Below are positions 7,663 to 14,909 of a DNA stretch of 23,053 nt, one piece after another. The DNA comes from a virus: positions 1 to 23,053 of IMG/VR virus record IMGVR_UViG_3300035698_029555; one strand, given 5' to 3'. The position numbers were made by a program, and so were the translations under genes. The notes under the pieces were generated by a model, which searched no databases, was not told the origin of the DNA, and worked only from the letters and a program-made list of their open reading frames with translations. The stretch's first letter is position 1. Every line of letters starts with the position of its first letter.

Positions 7663-7785
7663 ATGACTGTTATACTTTTACTAATTGGATTTGCTGCTAT
7701 ATGTATTGGAAATCCAGAAATTTTTACGAATCACTTAGCTCATTGGGTTCAAGATGAGTTATTAATTGATTCGGAAAATGAGTAA
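7663..7785 (+). CDS. 40-aa single-pass membrane peptide
   Basis: ATG at 7663 directly abuts the TAG of the preceding gene (7660-7662). The 40-codon frame encodes a hydrophobic N-terminus (VILLLIGFAAICIG, residues 3-16) followed by an amphipathic acidic tail. GGAGG lies a few bases upstream within the end of the preceding gene, and the last 8 bases overlap the next start (ATGAGTAA). The tight spacing on both sides supports a real gene. Cys14 is not in a proper lipobox, because the preceding residue is Ile. The function is unknown; with its neighbour it forms a small membrane-protein pair. Confidence 0.55.
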   Translation: MTVILLLIGFAAICIGNPEIFTNHLAHWVQDELLIDSENE

Positions 7786-8029
7786 AAAATTTTTATTAGA
7801 TATAGCTAAAGCGGCACAAGATAAACAACGGGTAAAAATTAGTTATTTAAATAAAGCTGGTAAAAAAATTAAAAGAAATATTGCCGCTTATGAATATGAT
7901 GGAAAGTATCTGTGGGCAACTGATACTATTCATGGTAGAAAACATATTCATAGTTTTAAGGCCAATATGATTCAAAGTGCTAATGTAGTTAAGCGAAAAT
8001 TTATACCTCAATGGGAAATTAAATTTTAA
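7778..8029 (+). CDS. Small WYL-domain-like protein
   Basis: The 83-aa product resembles an isolated WYL-type beta domain: VKISYLNKAGKK (19-30), a strand with YEYDGKYLWATD (38-49), then HIHSFKANMI (56-65) and the ending FIPQWEIKF (75-83). This Y-x-Y / YLWA / hSF / F-P-x-W-x-x-x-F progression matches short phage WYL-like proteins I know by pattern. WYL domains are ligand- or nucleic-acid-binding regulatory modules; here there is no attached helix-turn-helix. An in-frame TTG lies at 7766, but the ATG at 7778 overlaps the preceding stop and is preferred. Its placement within a structural operon, next to membrane proteins, leaves its role open. Confidence 0.55.
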   Translation: MSKKFLLDIAKAAQDKQRVKISYLNKAGKKIKRNIAAYEYDGKYLWATDTIHGRKHIHSFKANMIQSANVVKRKFIPQWEIKF

Positions 8030-9084
8030 TGTCTTCTTTAGTAAATTTACGAGATAGATTACGAAATGATATAAAAGATAATCGTTATCGATTACCGGTT
8101 ATTCGTTTAGATATTCAAGATGATGATTCTTCAGCAGCCGTAGCTTCTATTGTTGATGTAACAAGTATTAAAAGTATTGTAGTTGTAGTAACTGGTGGAA
8201 CGACCCCCTCAATTTCTTATAGTTTACTAAATACATCTTATAGTACTTTAGGAGAATTAGCAAGAGTTTTAGACGCTCTTACTAATTATAGTATTACAAT
8301 TAATGAAGAAGTTGATGAGAATATGGCATCAACTGAAATTCGATATGAGCCGGAAACTTCTTGTTTAAATACAGCTTTTGATATGCACGTTCGAGCTTTT
8401 AGTGATTCTGAATTAGAACAAATAATTATTGATAGCATCTATTTACATAATCCAACTTATTCTGTAACTACCGTGCCGGTAACAGAAGAACCTTTGATTT
8501 TAATGTTAGGTCAGATAAAATGTTTTACTATTTTAGCAGGTGATTCAGCTAAATTTTTTGCAATAACCGGTCAGGATTCAACTATTGATCCTGGAATACG
8601 AACAAATAGATATCTTTTATTAGTTTCTCAGGTAGAACAGCAATATGATAATATTGTTAAGCGATTAGGTCTACGGCCAGTTTCAGCAGATGGTTCTGGT
8701 AGTATTACTATAGGTCATATATTGGTTCAGAATCCTCGAACAAAAGTTGTTAAATCAAGAGAATATACACCTTTATTAACTGCACCAACAATAATGGCTC
8801 AAGATATTACGAGCAGTGCTGTTGAATTGTTTTGGAATAGATTTGAAACTACTCGATTACAAAAATATGAAATCTATTATAGTACTTCATCAGGGGTAAC
8901 AGTAGAAAACGGTACGTTAATAAAGACTGGATATAACCCTGATGAGTGCTATTATGATATGAGTGATTTAATAACAGCAACAATTTATTATTTTATAATG
9001 GTAGTTTATGATTCTAATTGGGTTTCTAGTTCAAATAGTCGTCGCTATAATTATAGTAATGAATTATCTGTAACTACATTATAA
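8029..9084 (+). CDS. Putative neck/virion protein with C-terminal Fn3-like domain
   Basis: The 351-aa product starts on the A of the previous TAA (TAATG). Its N-terminal part (about 1-110) is mixed alpha/beta with a polar helix LVNLRDRLRNDIKD. The middle (about 120-245) is helical and begins near SDSELEQIIIDS. Residues about 252-351 look like a fibronectin type III domain: APTI, then VELFWNR, LQKYEIYYSTSSGV, IYYFIMVVYDS and a closing SNELSVTT. Fn3 domains on phage virions are thought to bind cell-surface carbohydrate weakly. Synteny before the HK97 gp10-like gene suggests a head-tail joining or neck role; the specific function is inferred and the Fn3 call is firmer than the neck call. Confidence 0.6.
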   Translation: MSSLVNLRDRLRNDIKDNRYRLPVIRLDIQDDDSSAAVASIVDVTSIKSIVVVVTGGTTPSISYSLLNTSYSTLGELARVLDALTNYSITINEEVDENMASTEIRYEPETSCLNTAFDMHVRAFSDSELEQIIIDSIYLHNPTYSVTTVPVTEEPLILMLGQIKCFTILAGDSAKFFAITGQDSTIDPGIRTNRYLLLVSQVEQQYDNIVKRLGLRPVSADGSGSITIGHILVQNPRTKVVKSREYTPLLTAPTIMAQDITSSAVELFWNRFETTRLQKYEIYYSTSSGVTVENGTLIKTGYNPDECYYDMSDLITATIYYFIMVVYDSNWVSSSNSRRYNYSNELSVTTL

Positions 9085-9093
9085 GGAAAAATT

Positions 9094-9327
9094 ATGATAA
9101 ATTCTGTAACAAAAGATTTGAATTATACGATTAAACAAGCAAAACAAATGAAAGCTTATGAATTAGCTATAGAAAAAGCTGGATTAGGTGGTGATACATG
9201 GCCTGAGTATCCTAAACAATTGAAACCAAATAGGTTTGAACAAGCGGTTATTGATTCTCGTAATGGTTTACAAGTTATGACTATGAAAACTAATCATAAT
9301 AGGGTAGTAGAAAATTTTTCTGGATAA
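9094..9327 (+). CDS. Small hypothetical connector-region protein
   Basis: The 77-residue protein is not recognised. It is helical and basic at the N-terminus (YTIKQAKQMKAYELAIEKAG) with a WPEYP motif near residues 36-40, and has no cysteine or membrane segment. AAGGA precedes the ATG. It lies between two connector-type genes and shares their short spacing, so a small virion or assembly role is plausible. Nothing more can be supported. Confidence 0.55.
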   Translation: MINSVTKDLNYTIKQAKQMKAYELAIEKAGLGGDTWPEYPKQLKPNRFEQAVIDSRNGLQVMTMKTNHNRVVENFSG

Positions 9328-9330
9328 ATT

Positions 9331-9753
9331 ATGCAATATGGAAGTTTTTTTCCAAAACAAAATAGGTTGGTAATAGATGCAGGGAGTCCTCATTTAGTTG
9401 GAGATTCTTTTCGTTCTTATTTCTTTTATCAACAAAGTTTACAGGGAAAAACAGCTTCTGTATTACGTTATACTGTTTCAGAATCAGGTTCAAGCGTAGC
9501 TTGGACAGATGATACAACGACTTTGGTAACTGGCTTGAATAATTTGCCTGTTTTAATTAAAGATTTAATATTAAATATAGATCGAAATAAATTAAATGTA
9601 GATCAAAATTCTCAAAAAACTTTTTGGTTTATTGATATTACTTTGGTTCAAACTGATATAATTAATTATGCAGGCAATACTTATAAAATTTTAAGTTTAC
9701 TAGTAAATTCAAATGCTCAAACTACAGAAGTAGTAGCTGAATTAGTAACATGA
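9331..9753 (+). CDS. Putative head-closure / stopper-like protein
   Basis: The 140-aa product is beta-rich, with alternating hydrophobic strands and no cysteine or membrane helix. A polar N-terminus (MQYGSFFPKQNR) is followed by strands such as KTASVLRYTV and TFWFIDITLV, and it ends VVAELVT. It sits directly upstream of the HK97 gp10-like gene, where head-closure or stopper proteins are normally encoded, and overlaps that gene by ATGA at 9750-9753. No diagnostic motif is visible, so the assignment rests on size, predicted fold class and order. Confidence 0.5.
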   Translation: MQYGSFFPKQNRLVIDAGSPHLVGDSFRSYFFYQQSLQGKTASVLRYTVSESGSSVAWTDDTTTLVTGLNNLPVLIKDLILNIDRNKLNVDQNSQKTFWFIDITLVQTDIINYAGNTYKILSLLVNSNAQTTEVVAELVT

Positions 9754-10271
9754 TTTCGTTAGATATAAAAATTGATATCAATAATTTAAAACAAGCTATT
9801 GAAGTAACACAGAAAAATTTTATTCCGCGATTAAATACCGCAATAACAAAAGTTGGTCGTATTTTAAAACGTGAAGCTCAAGATATAACTCCTGTTATGA
9901 CAGGTAGAACACAAAGGGCTTGGCAATTAAAGATATGGAAAGGTAATAAAACTACTTTAGTAAAATGGCGACTATCGAATAGACGAGAATTGATTGTTGA
10001 TATACTTGATGAAGGTGCAGTGCCTCATGTAATTATGCCAAGAAGAAAAAAGGCTTTACGATTTACAATTGAAGGTGAAGAGTTTATTCGACGACGAGTA
10101 AATCATCCTGGTATAAAACCTCATTTTATACAAGTAAAATTGTTAGAAAATGCTGATGCTCAAATAAATGAAGTAATAGATAAAATAAATGATGCTATTG
10201 TACGTCAATGGGCGCGAAAAGGAACTGGTTATTTTCCAGATATTATATCTTATCGTGGTGTTAAAGAATGA
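9750..10271 (+). CDS. HK97 gp10-like tail completion protein
   Basis: The 173-aa protein belongs by pattern to the HK97 gp10 / minor-component family that sits at the head-tail interface and helps complete the tail end. The hallmark is DITPVMTGRTQRAW (45-58), matching the family's TPVdTGxLrxS signature, with an N-terminal helix before it. ILDEGAVPHVIMPRRKKAL (85-103) corresponds to the vEyGt-phxI-P segment, and RVNHPGIKPHF (116-126) to the usual hPGxkpxPF ending. It overlaps the preceding gene by ATGA and the next gene also by ATGA, so the connector genes are translationally coupled. The family call is strong. Confidence 0.85.
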   Translation: MISLDIKIDINNLKQAIEVTQKNFIPRLNTAITKVGRILKREAQDITPVMTGRTQRAWQLKIWKGNKTTLVKWRLSNRRELIVDILDEGAVPHVIMPRRKKALRFTIEGEEFIRRRVNHPGIKPHFIQVKLLENADAQINEVIDKINDAIVRQWARKGTGYFPDIISYRGVKE

Positions 10272-10732
10272 GAGCCGAAAGTAAAGATTATAATCTTAAA
10301 TTAAGTGTCAATAAATATATTGATGCAAATTTAAGTTTGGAATATGCAGGACTTTTTAATTATGGAAATGTGGATTTTTCAGTAATAGGTTTAGATCGTT
10401 GGTTTGAAATAGATTGGTTTGAATTTCCAGGTACAAAAACAACAAAAAATGACTTTGCTATTTTATGCTACAATAATTCAGAAAATGATAAATATAATTG
10501 GCAATTAGAACGCATGGCAGCCAATGTACGAGAACTATTAAATGTTAATAGTATTGAATTATATGACTTTGAAACTCGCTCTAGTCCAGAACGAATTATG
10601 TATTCAGGAGTATATCTTGATGCAGGAATACGATTTGTACATCGCAGCGAAAATGAAATATTTAATAAAAAAATTTATAAAACAGTCTTGAATTATCAAC
10701 TTATAGTTGGTAGAATGGACATAATAATATAA
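10268..10732 (+). CDS. Putative tail terminator protein
   Basis: The 154-aa product starts in the ATGA overlap with the gp10-like gene. It has mixed alpha/beta composition, a Trp-rich central segment (LDRWFEIDWFEFPG, 43-56) and a hydrophobic C-terminal strand ending GRMDIII. The order gp10-like, then this gene, then a tail tube candidate, matches where tail terminator proteins are encoded; these cap the growing tube and dock it to the head. No motif fixes the family, so the function is inferred from size and position. Confidence 0.5.
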   Translation: MRAESKDYNLKLSVNKYIDANLSLEYAGLFNYGNVDFSVIGLDRWFEIDWFEFPGTKTTKNDFAILCYNNSENDKYNWQLERMAANVRELLNVNSIELYDFETRSSPERIMYSGVYLDAGIRFVHRSENEIFNKKIYKTVLNYQLIVGRMDIII

Positions 10733-10756
10733 ATTGAATTTTATGAGGAGACTTTT

Positions 10757-11506
10757 ATGGCTAGAGACATACCGACTTTTGGAGTAGTTGGGGCTGACAC
10801 AATAAATTATAATCGTAATGTACAAACATTAGAATTAACTGATGGGGTTACAATTGAGCCTTTTATTCGTTCTGAAGACGGAACTATTGCTTATTCAAGA
10901 ACAATTATGCCTTATTATGGGATACAAGATAGTGAAAATAATGCTTTACTTAGAGTAATTGAATCGGTAAGTTCTAGTGAAACTGAAGAGGTGATTACCC
11001 ATGAAGCTGCTATTGCTGGTGCTTCAGTTCCGGCTGTGGATTCATCTACTAAATTAGTAAAAATGGATGCAGTATTAATTTTACGAAAACGTATTTCAAT
11101 GAGTGTTACTGGAAAGGGCACTTTACCCGCAGGTTATACCGAAGAAGATGGTGGAACACAAAAAACATTATCTATAAGTGCCGCTTTAGGTAGTTTTAGT
11201 GCTAGTATTTCAGATGCTATTTTAACTAATCCTAATCAGGTAAAAAATGCTTTGGATTGGAATACTTTTAGTTTTGAATTAAATATGGTAACCGCACAAG
11301 ATGACGGTTTGGGTAGTGCACACTTGGTTACTGTAGATAATTGGGATGCCAATTTACCTACTATAAATACTATATTAAGTGGTATACCAAATTATTCCAT
11401 TGCAAAGACAATAAATTTAGGTGTTGAATCTTGGGTTACTCAAGAGGTAACTTTAACCGAATACTTTGGTGCAACTCATGCTAGTGGTACTGGAGAAACT
11501 TGGTAA
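10757..11506 (+). CDS. Putative major tail tube protein
   Basis: The 249-aa protein is beta-rich, with a strong GAGGAG ribosome site, suited to an abundant product. A conserved-looking central part includes ILRKRISMSVTGKGTLPAG (about 111-129), followed by a Ser/Ala-rich hairpin region and WNTFSFELNMVTAQDD, then a Trp-containing C-terminus. No cysteine is present. Tail tube proteins of siphoviruses are this size and lie between the terminator and the tail assembly chaperones. The alternative is that the 300-aa protein at 12156 is the tube and this is another tail component. Confidence 0.5.
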   Translation: MARDIPTFGVVGADTINYNRNVQTLELTDGVTIEPFIRSEDGTIAYSRTIMPYYGIQDSENNALLRVIESVSSSETEEVITHEAAIAGASVPAVDSSTKLVKMDAVLILRKRISMSVTGKGTLPAGYTEEDGGTQKTLSISAALGSFSASISDAILTNPNQVKNALDWNTFSFELNMVTAQDDGLGSAHLVTVDNWDANLPTINTILSGIPNYSIAKTINLGVESWVTQEVTLTEYFGATHASGTGETW

Positions 11507-11509
11507 GAA

Positions 11510-11833
11510 ATGAGTGTATTTTTACGACAAATAATTGAATATACAGAACCGATTTATCGACAGAAAACTACTTTATCTAATCATATAAGTAAAACTGAAA
11601 AGTTATATGATAAAGGAATTAAAATAGTAGAATATTTTTTTATTAGTAATGAAGATAATGAAATACAACAGAAAATAAGTGATACAATAGAGGAATTTGA
11701 ATCTAATTGGGTTTTAGATGGTGAACCTTCAATTACAGAAGTTTCTAATACTAATTGTTTTAATATACAGATGACTTTTCAAGGAGTGGAAACAACTGCT
11801 TCTATTGCAAATAAAATAGTAACATTGGATTAA
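11510..11833 (+). CDS. Hypothetical tail-module protein
   Basis: The 107-aa product is not recognised. It has an N-terminal Tyr-rich region (IEYTEPIYRQ), a helical Glu-rich middle (KISDTIEEFESNW) and beta strands at the C-terminus. It starts 4 bases after the tail tube candidate and is followed 4 bases later by another small gene, so all three are probably co-translated. There is no clear ribosome-binding site beyond GGTAAG. A tail assembly role is inferred from position only. Confidence 0.5.
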   Translation: MSVFLRQIIEYTEPIYRQKTTLSNHISKTEKLYDKGIKIVEYFFISNEDNEIQQKISDTIEEFESNWVLDGEPSITEVSNTNCFNIQMTFQGVETTASIANKIVTLD

Positions 11834-11836
11834 ATA

Positions 11837-12142
11837 ATGATAACATCAGAACGATTAGCTGAACACGTTAGTATGGGTATTCAAACTATAGAATATGACT
11901 ACCCACGGCAAGTTGTAAAAATAAATCAGGAATATAATCTGGATGTTCAAGAAGCGGGAAGAGTTTTTATAAAAATTTTAAAATTAACTTGGGTTCCAAT
12001 TAATCGTTATATGTCTTATATAAATGAATATTTTCCAGGTGAAGATAGTTATACATTAGAATCAGGTTCAATTTCAGTAGAAGTAGTAGAAGGTACTAAC
12101 TTAGTAAATGTTAGTGCTAAAGGTAAAAAAACAAGTAATTAA
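11837..12142 (+). CDS. Hypothetical tail-module protein
   Basis: The 101-aa product is not recognised. It contains a Tyr-rich N-terminal part (IEYDYPRQVVKINQEYNL), a hydrophobic middle with Trp-Val-Pro, and a beta-rich C-terminus (GSISVEVVEGTNLVNVSAKGK), ending with basic residues. It is tightly linked to its neighbours by 4-base and 13-base gaps. No signal peptide or cysteine is present. It is likely a minor tail component or assembly factor; no stronger statement is justified. Confidence 0.5.
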   Translation: MITSERLAEHVSMGIQTIEYDYPRQVVKINQEYNLDVQEAGRVFIKILKLTWVPINRYMSYINEYFPGEDSYTLESGSISVEVVEGTNLVNVSAKGKKTSN

Positions 12143-12155
12143 TGGGAGTATTTAA

Positions 12156-13058
12156 ATGGCTCAAATAACACAACAATATACAAGTCCTAGTACTGGTCTT
12201 AACGCTGAAATGAGTTTGACCGCAGAATTAATAAAACTTAGACTTGATACACAAGAGAGTACACCAGCAGAAGATTGGTGTATAAGATTAACCGGCAGTG
12301 GCAATAGTGCTTATATTGCTTCGGTTAATGCTATAGTTGAAGATTGTCTTGATGGACGACCTTCGACTTCATTGACAGATAAAGTATGGACAAGAGTAGA
12401 TGCAGCAACTTCTGGTGCTACAGCAGTAATTCCGGTAGAATGGACAACTGGCTTTTCTGCTTTTGATGTAGTTGCTTTGGAAAAAAGTGATGGCACTTAT
12501 GAATTTGGATTTATTTCCGCAGTTAGTGCCGGAGTTAGTATTACTGTTCATAATGTTAGTGATTCACCTGCTTTAGTTGCAGGATTTGTACAAGATGTTA
12601 AAATTGGTGATCGTATTCTTAATTTGTCGTCTGAAGTATTTGGTACTTCATTAGGTGAAGGCAGCATTTGGGGTATGAAGGCTCAATTAGAAAAACCAGG
12701 AACTCCAACATTTGTTACGGCAGATGGTGGGGATCATGTTAGTATAGATGTAACTATTACAGCTCCAACAAGTGATGCTGCTACTATCACATATTACGAT
12801 ATTTATGTTAGTGATACAGTATTTACGACTATACCTGTTGGTCAAGAACCTGATAGTAAAAATGAAGCTACAATTACTTCTGCAATTAATGTTACTACTT
12901 ATGGTGGTAGTGCAGATGCTAGAATGTTTGCTGATGATGGAGTTGGTGGAGATATCAGTGATTCTACTTTTTATGTAGCGGTAGTTGCTAAAACCGGTAC
13001 GGGTATGCAAGATATAAACTTTAGCGATTTTACTGTTTCTAGTCAAGCAGTTGCTTAA
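12156..13058 (+). CDS. Tail virion protein with Fn3-like C-terminal domain
   Basis: The 300-aa product is Ser/Thr/Ala/Val/Asp-rich and apparently all-beta. The N-terminal two thirds have repeated strands (for example SGATAVIPVEWTTG and FDVVALEKSDGTYEFGFI). From about residue 183 the pattern resembles an Fn3-like domain: KPGTPTFVTADGGD, SIDVTITAPT, ITYYDIYVSDT, a divergent middle, then TFYVAVVAKTG and FSDFTVSS. TGGGAG lies 8 bases before the ATG. It may be a second tail tube or a tail decoration protein, since Fn3/Ig-like extensions on tube proteins are well known. It stands immediately before the tail assembly chaperone genes. Confidence 0.55.
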   Translation: MAQITQQYTSPSTGLNAEMSLTAELIKLRLDTQESTPAEDWCIRLTGSGNSAYIASVNAIVEDCLDGRPSTSLTDKVWTRVDAATSGATAVIPVEWTTGFSAFDVVALEKSDGTYEFGFISAVSAGVSITVHNVSDSPALVAGFVQDVKIGDRILNLSSEVFGTSLGEGSIWGMKAQLEKPGTPTFVTADGGDHVSIDVTITAPTSDAATITYYDIYVSDTVFTTIPVGQEPDSKNEATITSAINVTTYGGSADARMFADDGVGGDISDSTFYVAVVAKTGTGMQDINFSDFTVSSQAVA

Positions 13059-13098
13059 AGAATATAACTAATCAAGAACACTTATTTTGGAGTAAATT

Positions 13099-13680
13099 AT
13101 GCCAGTTATTGAAGTAGAGATGCCGGATGTACTAAAAATGTTACATCCTGAAGAATGTGAAGACGTAATTGTTATTGGAAAAAAAGCGTATAAACTATAC
13201 CCTTTAACAGAGGGTCAAGTTGAAAAAGTTGCGGCTATTGCCAGTGATGTAATGCTAACTTTGTTTCCAAAAGATATGATAGGATCGGGAGAATTTAAAC
13301 TCGATACTCAAGGTTTAATAAAGGCTTTTTTTAATGTATTAATTAAAGAAAATCGAATTGCTGGAGTAATTGCCGAAGTTACTGGATTAACTAAAGAATT
13401 GATTTCTGAAGAAGCAACCTTACCTCAAATATTTCATCTGGCTTCAGTTATTTATAAAACCAATTTTAATCGGAAATCTTTACCAGAAACTACGGTAAAA
13501 AACTTCGAGGGCCTGCTGAATCTAAAAGAACAACCAGTGGGCAAAACGACGGAGCAAAAGTTCATCGAGGAAATGGTAGAGACAATGCAAGAGATGACAA
13601 CGACACCACAAAAGAAGATCGACGATGTGTTAGAAAATCTGAAGCAAACTTGGCCCTCGCAGGTGTCTACGAACGACTAG
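13099..13680 (+). CDS. Tail assembly chaperone, short (G-like) product
   Basis: The 193-aa product is the zero-frame form of a two-part tail assembly chaperone, which in siphoviruses binds the tape-measure protein and recruits tube subunits. The N-terminal part includes VEMPDVLKMLHP and a KLYPLTEGQVEKVA segment, then a helical region through about 130. A canonical slippery heptamer A AAA AAC falls at 13497-13503 in the correct phase (codons AAA 13498, AAC 13501). After it, the zero frame continues for another 58 residues (FEGLLNLKEQ onward, Glu/Met/Thr-rich), ending at TAG 13678-13680. TTTGGAG lies before the ATG. The gene sits directly upstream of tape measure, as expected. Confidence 0.8.
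   Translation: MPVIEVEMPDVLKMLHPEECEDVIVIGKKAYKLYPLTEGQVEKVAAIASDVMLTLFPKDMIGSGEFKLDTQGLIKAFFNVLIKENRIAGVIAEVTGLTKELISEEATLPQIFHLASVIYKTNFNRKSLPETTVKNFEGLLNLKEQPVGKTTEQKFIEEMVETMQEMTTTPQKKIDDVLENLKQTWPSQVSTND
13497..13503 (+). promoter_or_regulatory. -1 ribosomal frameshift slippery site (A AAA AAC)
   Basis: The heptamer AAAAAAC obeys X XXY YYZ with codons AAA (13498-13500) and AAC (13501-13503) in the chaperone reading frame. The -1 frame has a stop at 13467-13469 and is then open through 14516, so slippage here gives a continuous fusion. I did not find an unambiguous stimulatory hairpin downstream by eye, although the downstream 180 bases are unusually GC-rich. Confidence 0.8.
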
Positions 13681-14516
13681 TTAAAGATTATGGTTGGACC
13701 AGAGAATATATAAATGGTCAATGGAATTGGGTTTGTGAATTAACTGGAAATCGTTGTTGTAAGGGATTTTCAGATATGTGTAGTAGAGCTAATTGTTATG
13801 GACCAGAACAATATATTGATTTAGAATTACGAAAAAAAGCATTGGGTGGATATGCACGGCCTATTTTATATGGTTTAACTCGCCCAATGTTTTTAATGTA
13901 TTGGAGCATTGCTCAAAAGAGACAATTAGATGATTTAAATATTGAAATGAAATTACATGGTATTGATCCAGATGGAGATGGAAATAAAGATACTCTTACT
14001 AAAAAAGACGCGAAAGATTTTTTAGATGATCCTTTTAAGGATTTTCCTAATGATGTAGACTACTCTTCTTTTACTGATGAATTTATTGATAAACAAATAA
14101 AGTATTATGAATCGGTACAAAAAGCGTATCAAAAGAAAAATATATCTATTCCTAATACTATAAATTTGTGGACAAAGGAAAGGGTTGCCGCTTTTCGGAG
14201 TGGTGATGTGCTTTTGAAACGTGTTTCAATAAACTTTATTTTATGGAGTATGTATCGTGAATTAGTCAATAAAGGTGTTAAAGTCGATCAAGTATTGGTT
14301 TTAAAACTACTTCGTTGGAATTGGACTCGATATCAATTATATCCTAATAGTTCAAATATTGAAGAATATAAAAAAGGGAAAACCGCAAATGAAATAAAAA
14401 ATATAAAAATAGTAAGTTATGAAGATGATCCTCCAAAGTGGTTTATTCAAAAATTACATGATGAGGGACGTTTGGATAGCATATTAGCTAAAATAAGAGA
14501 AATATTAAATGGCTAA
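13503..14516 (+). CDS. Tail assembly chaperone, frameshift (T-like) extension
   Basis: This frame lies in the -1 register of the chaperone gene and has no ribosome site. After slippage at 13497-13503 the fusion reads VKN then LRGPAESKR, a polar linker to about 13650, then VYERLVKDYGWTREYINGQW, typical of chaperone C-terminal extensions. The shared 135 residues plus 337 residues give a fusion of about 472 aa. The T part has a cysteine-rich stretch (CELTGNRCCKG, MCSRANC), an aspartate-rich segment with DPDGDGNKD resembling an EF-hand loop, and a helical C-terminus. It is longer than usual for such extensions. It overlaps the tape-measure start by 8 bases. Translation only by frameshift is inferred. 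Confidence 0.75.
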   Translation, partial: LRGPAESKRTTSGQNDGAKVHRGNGRDNARDDNDTTKEDRRCVRKSEANLALAGVYERLVKDYGWTREYINGQWNWVCELTGNRCCKGFSDMCSRANCYGPEQYIDLELRKKALGGYARPILYGLTRPMFLMYWSIAQKRQLDDLNIEMKLHGIDPDGDGNKDTLTKKDAKDFLDDPFKDFPNDVDYSSFTDEFIDKQIKYYESVQKAYQKKNISIPNTINLWTKERVAAFRSGDVLLKRVSINFILWSMYRELVNKGVKVDQVLVLKLLRWNWTRYQLYPNSSNIEEYKKGKTANEIKNIKIVSYEDDPPKWFIQKLHDEGRLDSILAKIREILNG

Positions 14517-14904
14517 AGTAGTAATAGAATTTGGGACAAAAGGAGAAGGGGATGTTCTTGCTTCTTTGAAAAAAATGGTTGATTCCATTGAAAAGGGGCA
14601 AGCGGCAGTTGTAAAGTCTTCGGATAGATTATCGGGGAAATTAAAGGGACTTAAAGGGGCCTTTGATGCCCGAACATTTCATCATTTCAGTAGTCGAATG
14701 CAGGATTTAGGTCGTGGTCTATGGTATCTTAGTAGATCAGTGGCTAATGTTACACGTCTTTTTATACGATTTGGAGCCACTCTTTTAAAAATAACTACCG
14801 GTTTCGCAGTAGTGGGGGTTATGTCTTTAACTGGTTTAATTATTGCACTTGGAAAAGCAGTTGGAACTACTGGTACTCAATTTGAAATGTTGCGTAATAA
14901 TTAG
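14509..14904 (+). CDS. Tape measure protein, N-terminal fragment
   Basis: This 131-aa frame is the start of the tape-measure protein, whose length sets tail length and which enters the cell during DNA delivery. It begins with MAKVVIEFGTKGEGDVLASL, a usual tape-measure opening, followed by a helical basic region (SDRLSGKLKGLKGAF), and a hydrophobic stretch (about 93-121, TTGFAVVGVMSLTGLIIALG). It ends ALGKAVGTTGTQFEMLRNN, and in intact homologues the text after GTQFEML continues directly. It stops at TAG 14902-14904, and the next frame carries on as if the protein were intact. The start overlaps the chaperone stop by 8 bases. I treat it as one broken gene with the following entry. Confidence 0.75.
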   Translation: MAKVVIEFGTKGEGDVLASLKKMVDSIEKGQAAVVKSSDRLSGKLKGLKGAFDARTFHHFSSRMQDLGRGLWYLSRSVANVTRLFIRFGATLLKITTGFAVVGVMSLTGLIIALGKAVGTTGTQFEMLRNN

Positions 14905-14909
14905 CAACA

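Noticed and set aside
7663-7785. 40-aa peptide as an outer-membrane spanin lipoprotein
   Set aside because: The residue before Cys14 is Ile, which is not accepted in a lipobox, and the tail lacks the Pro-rich character of such proteins.
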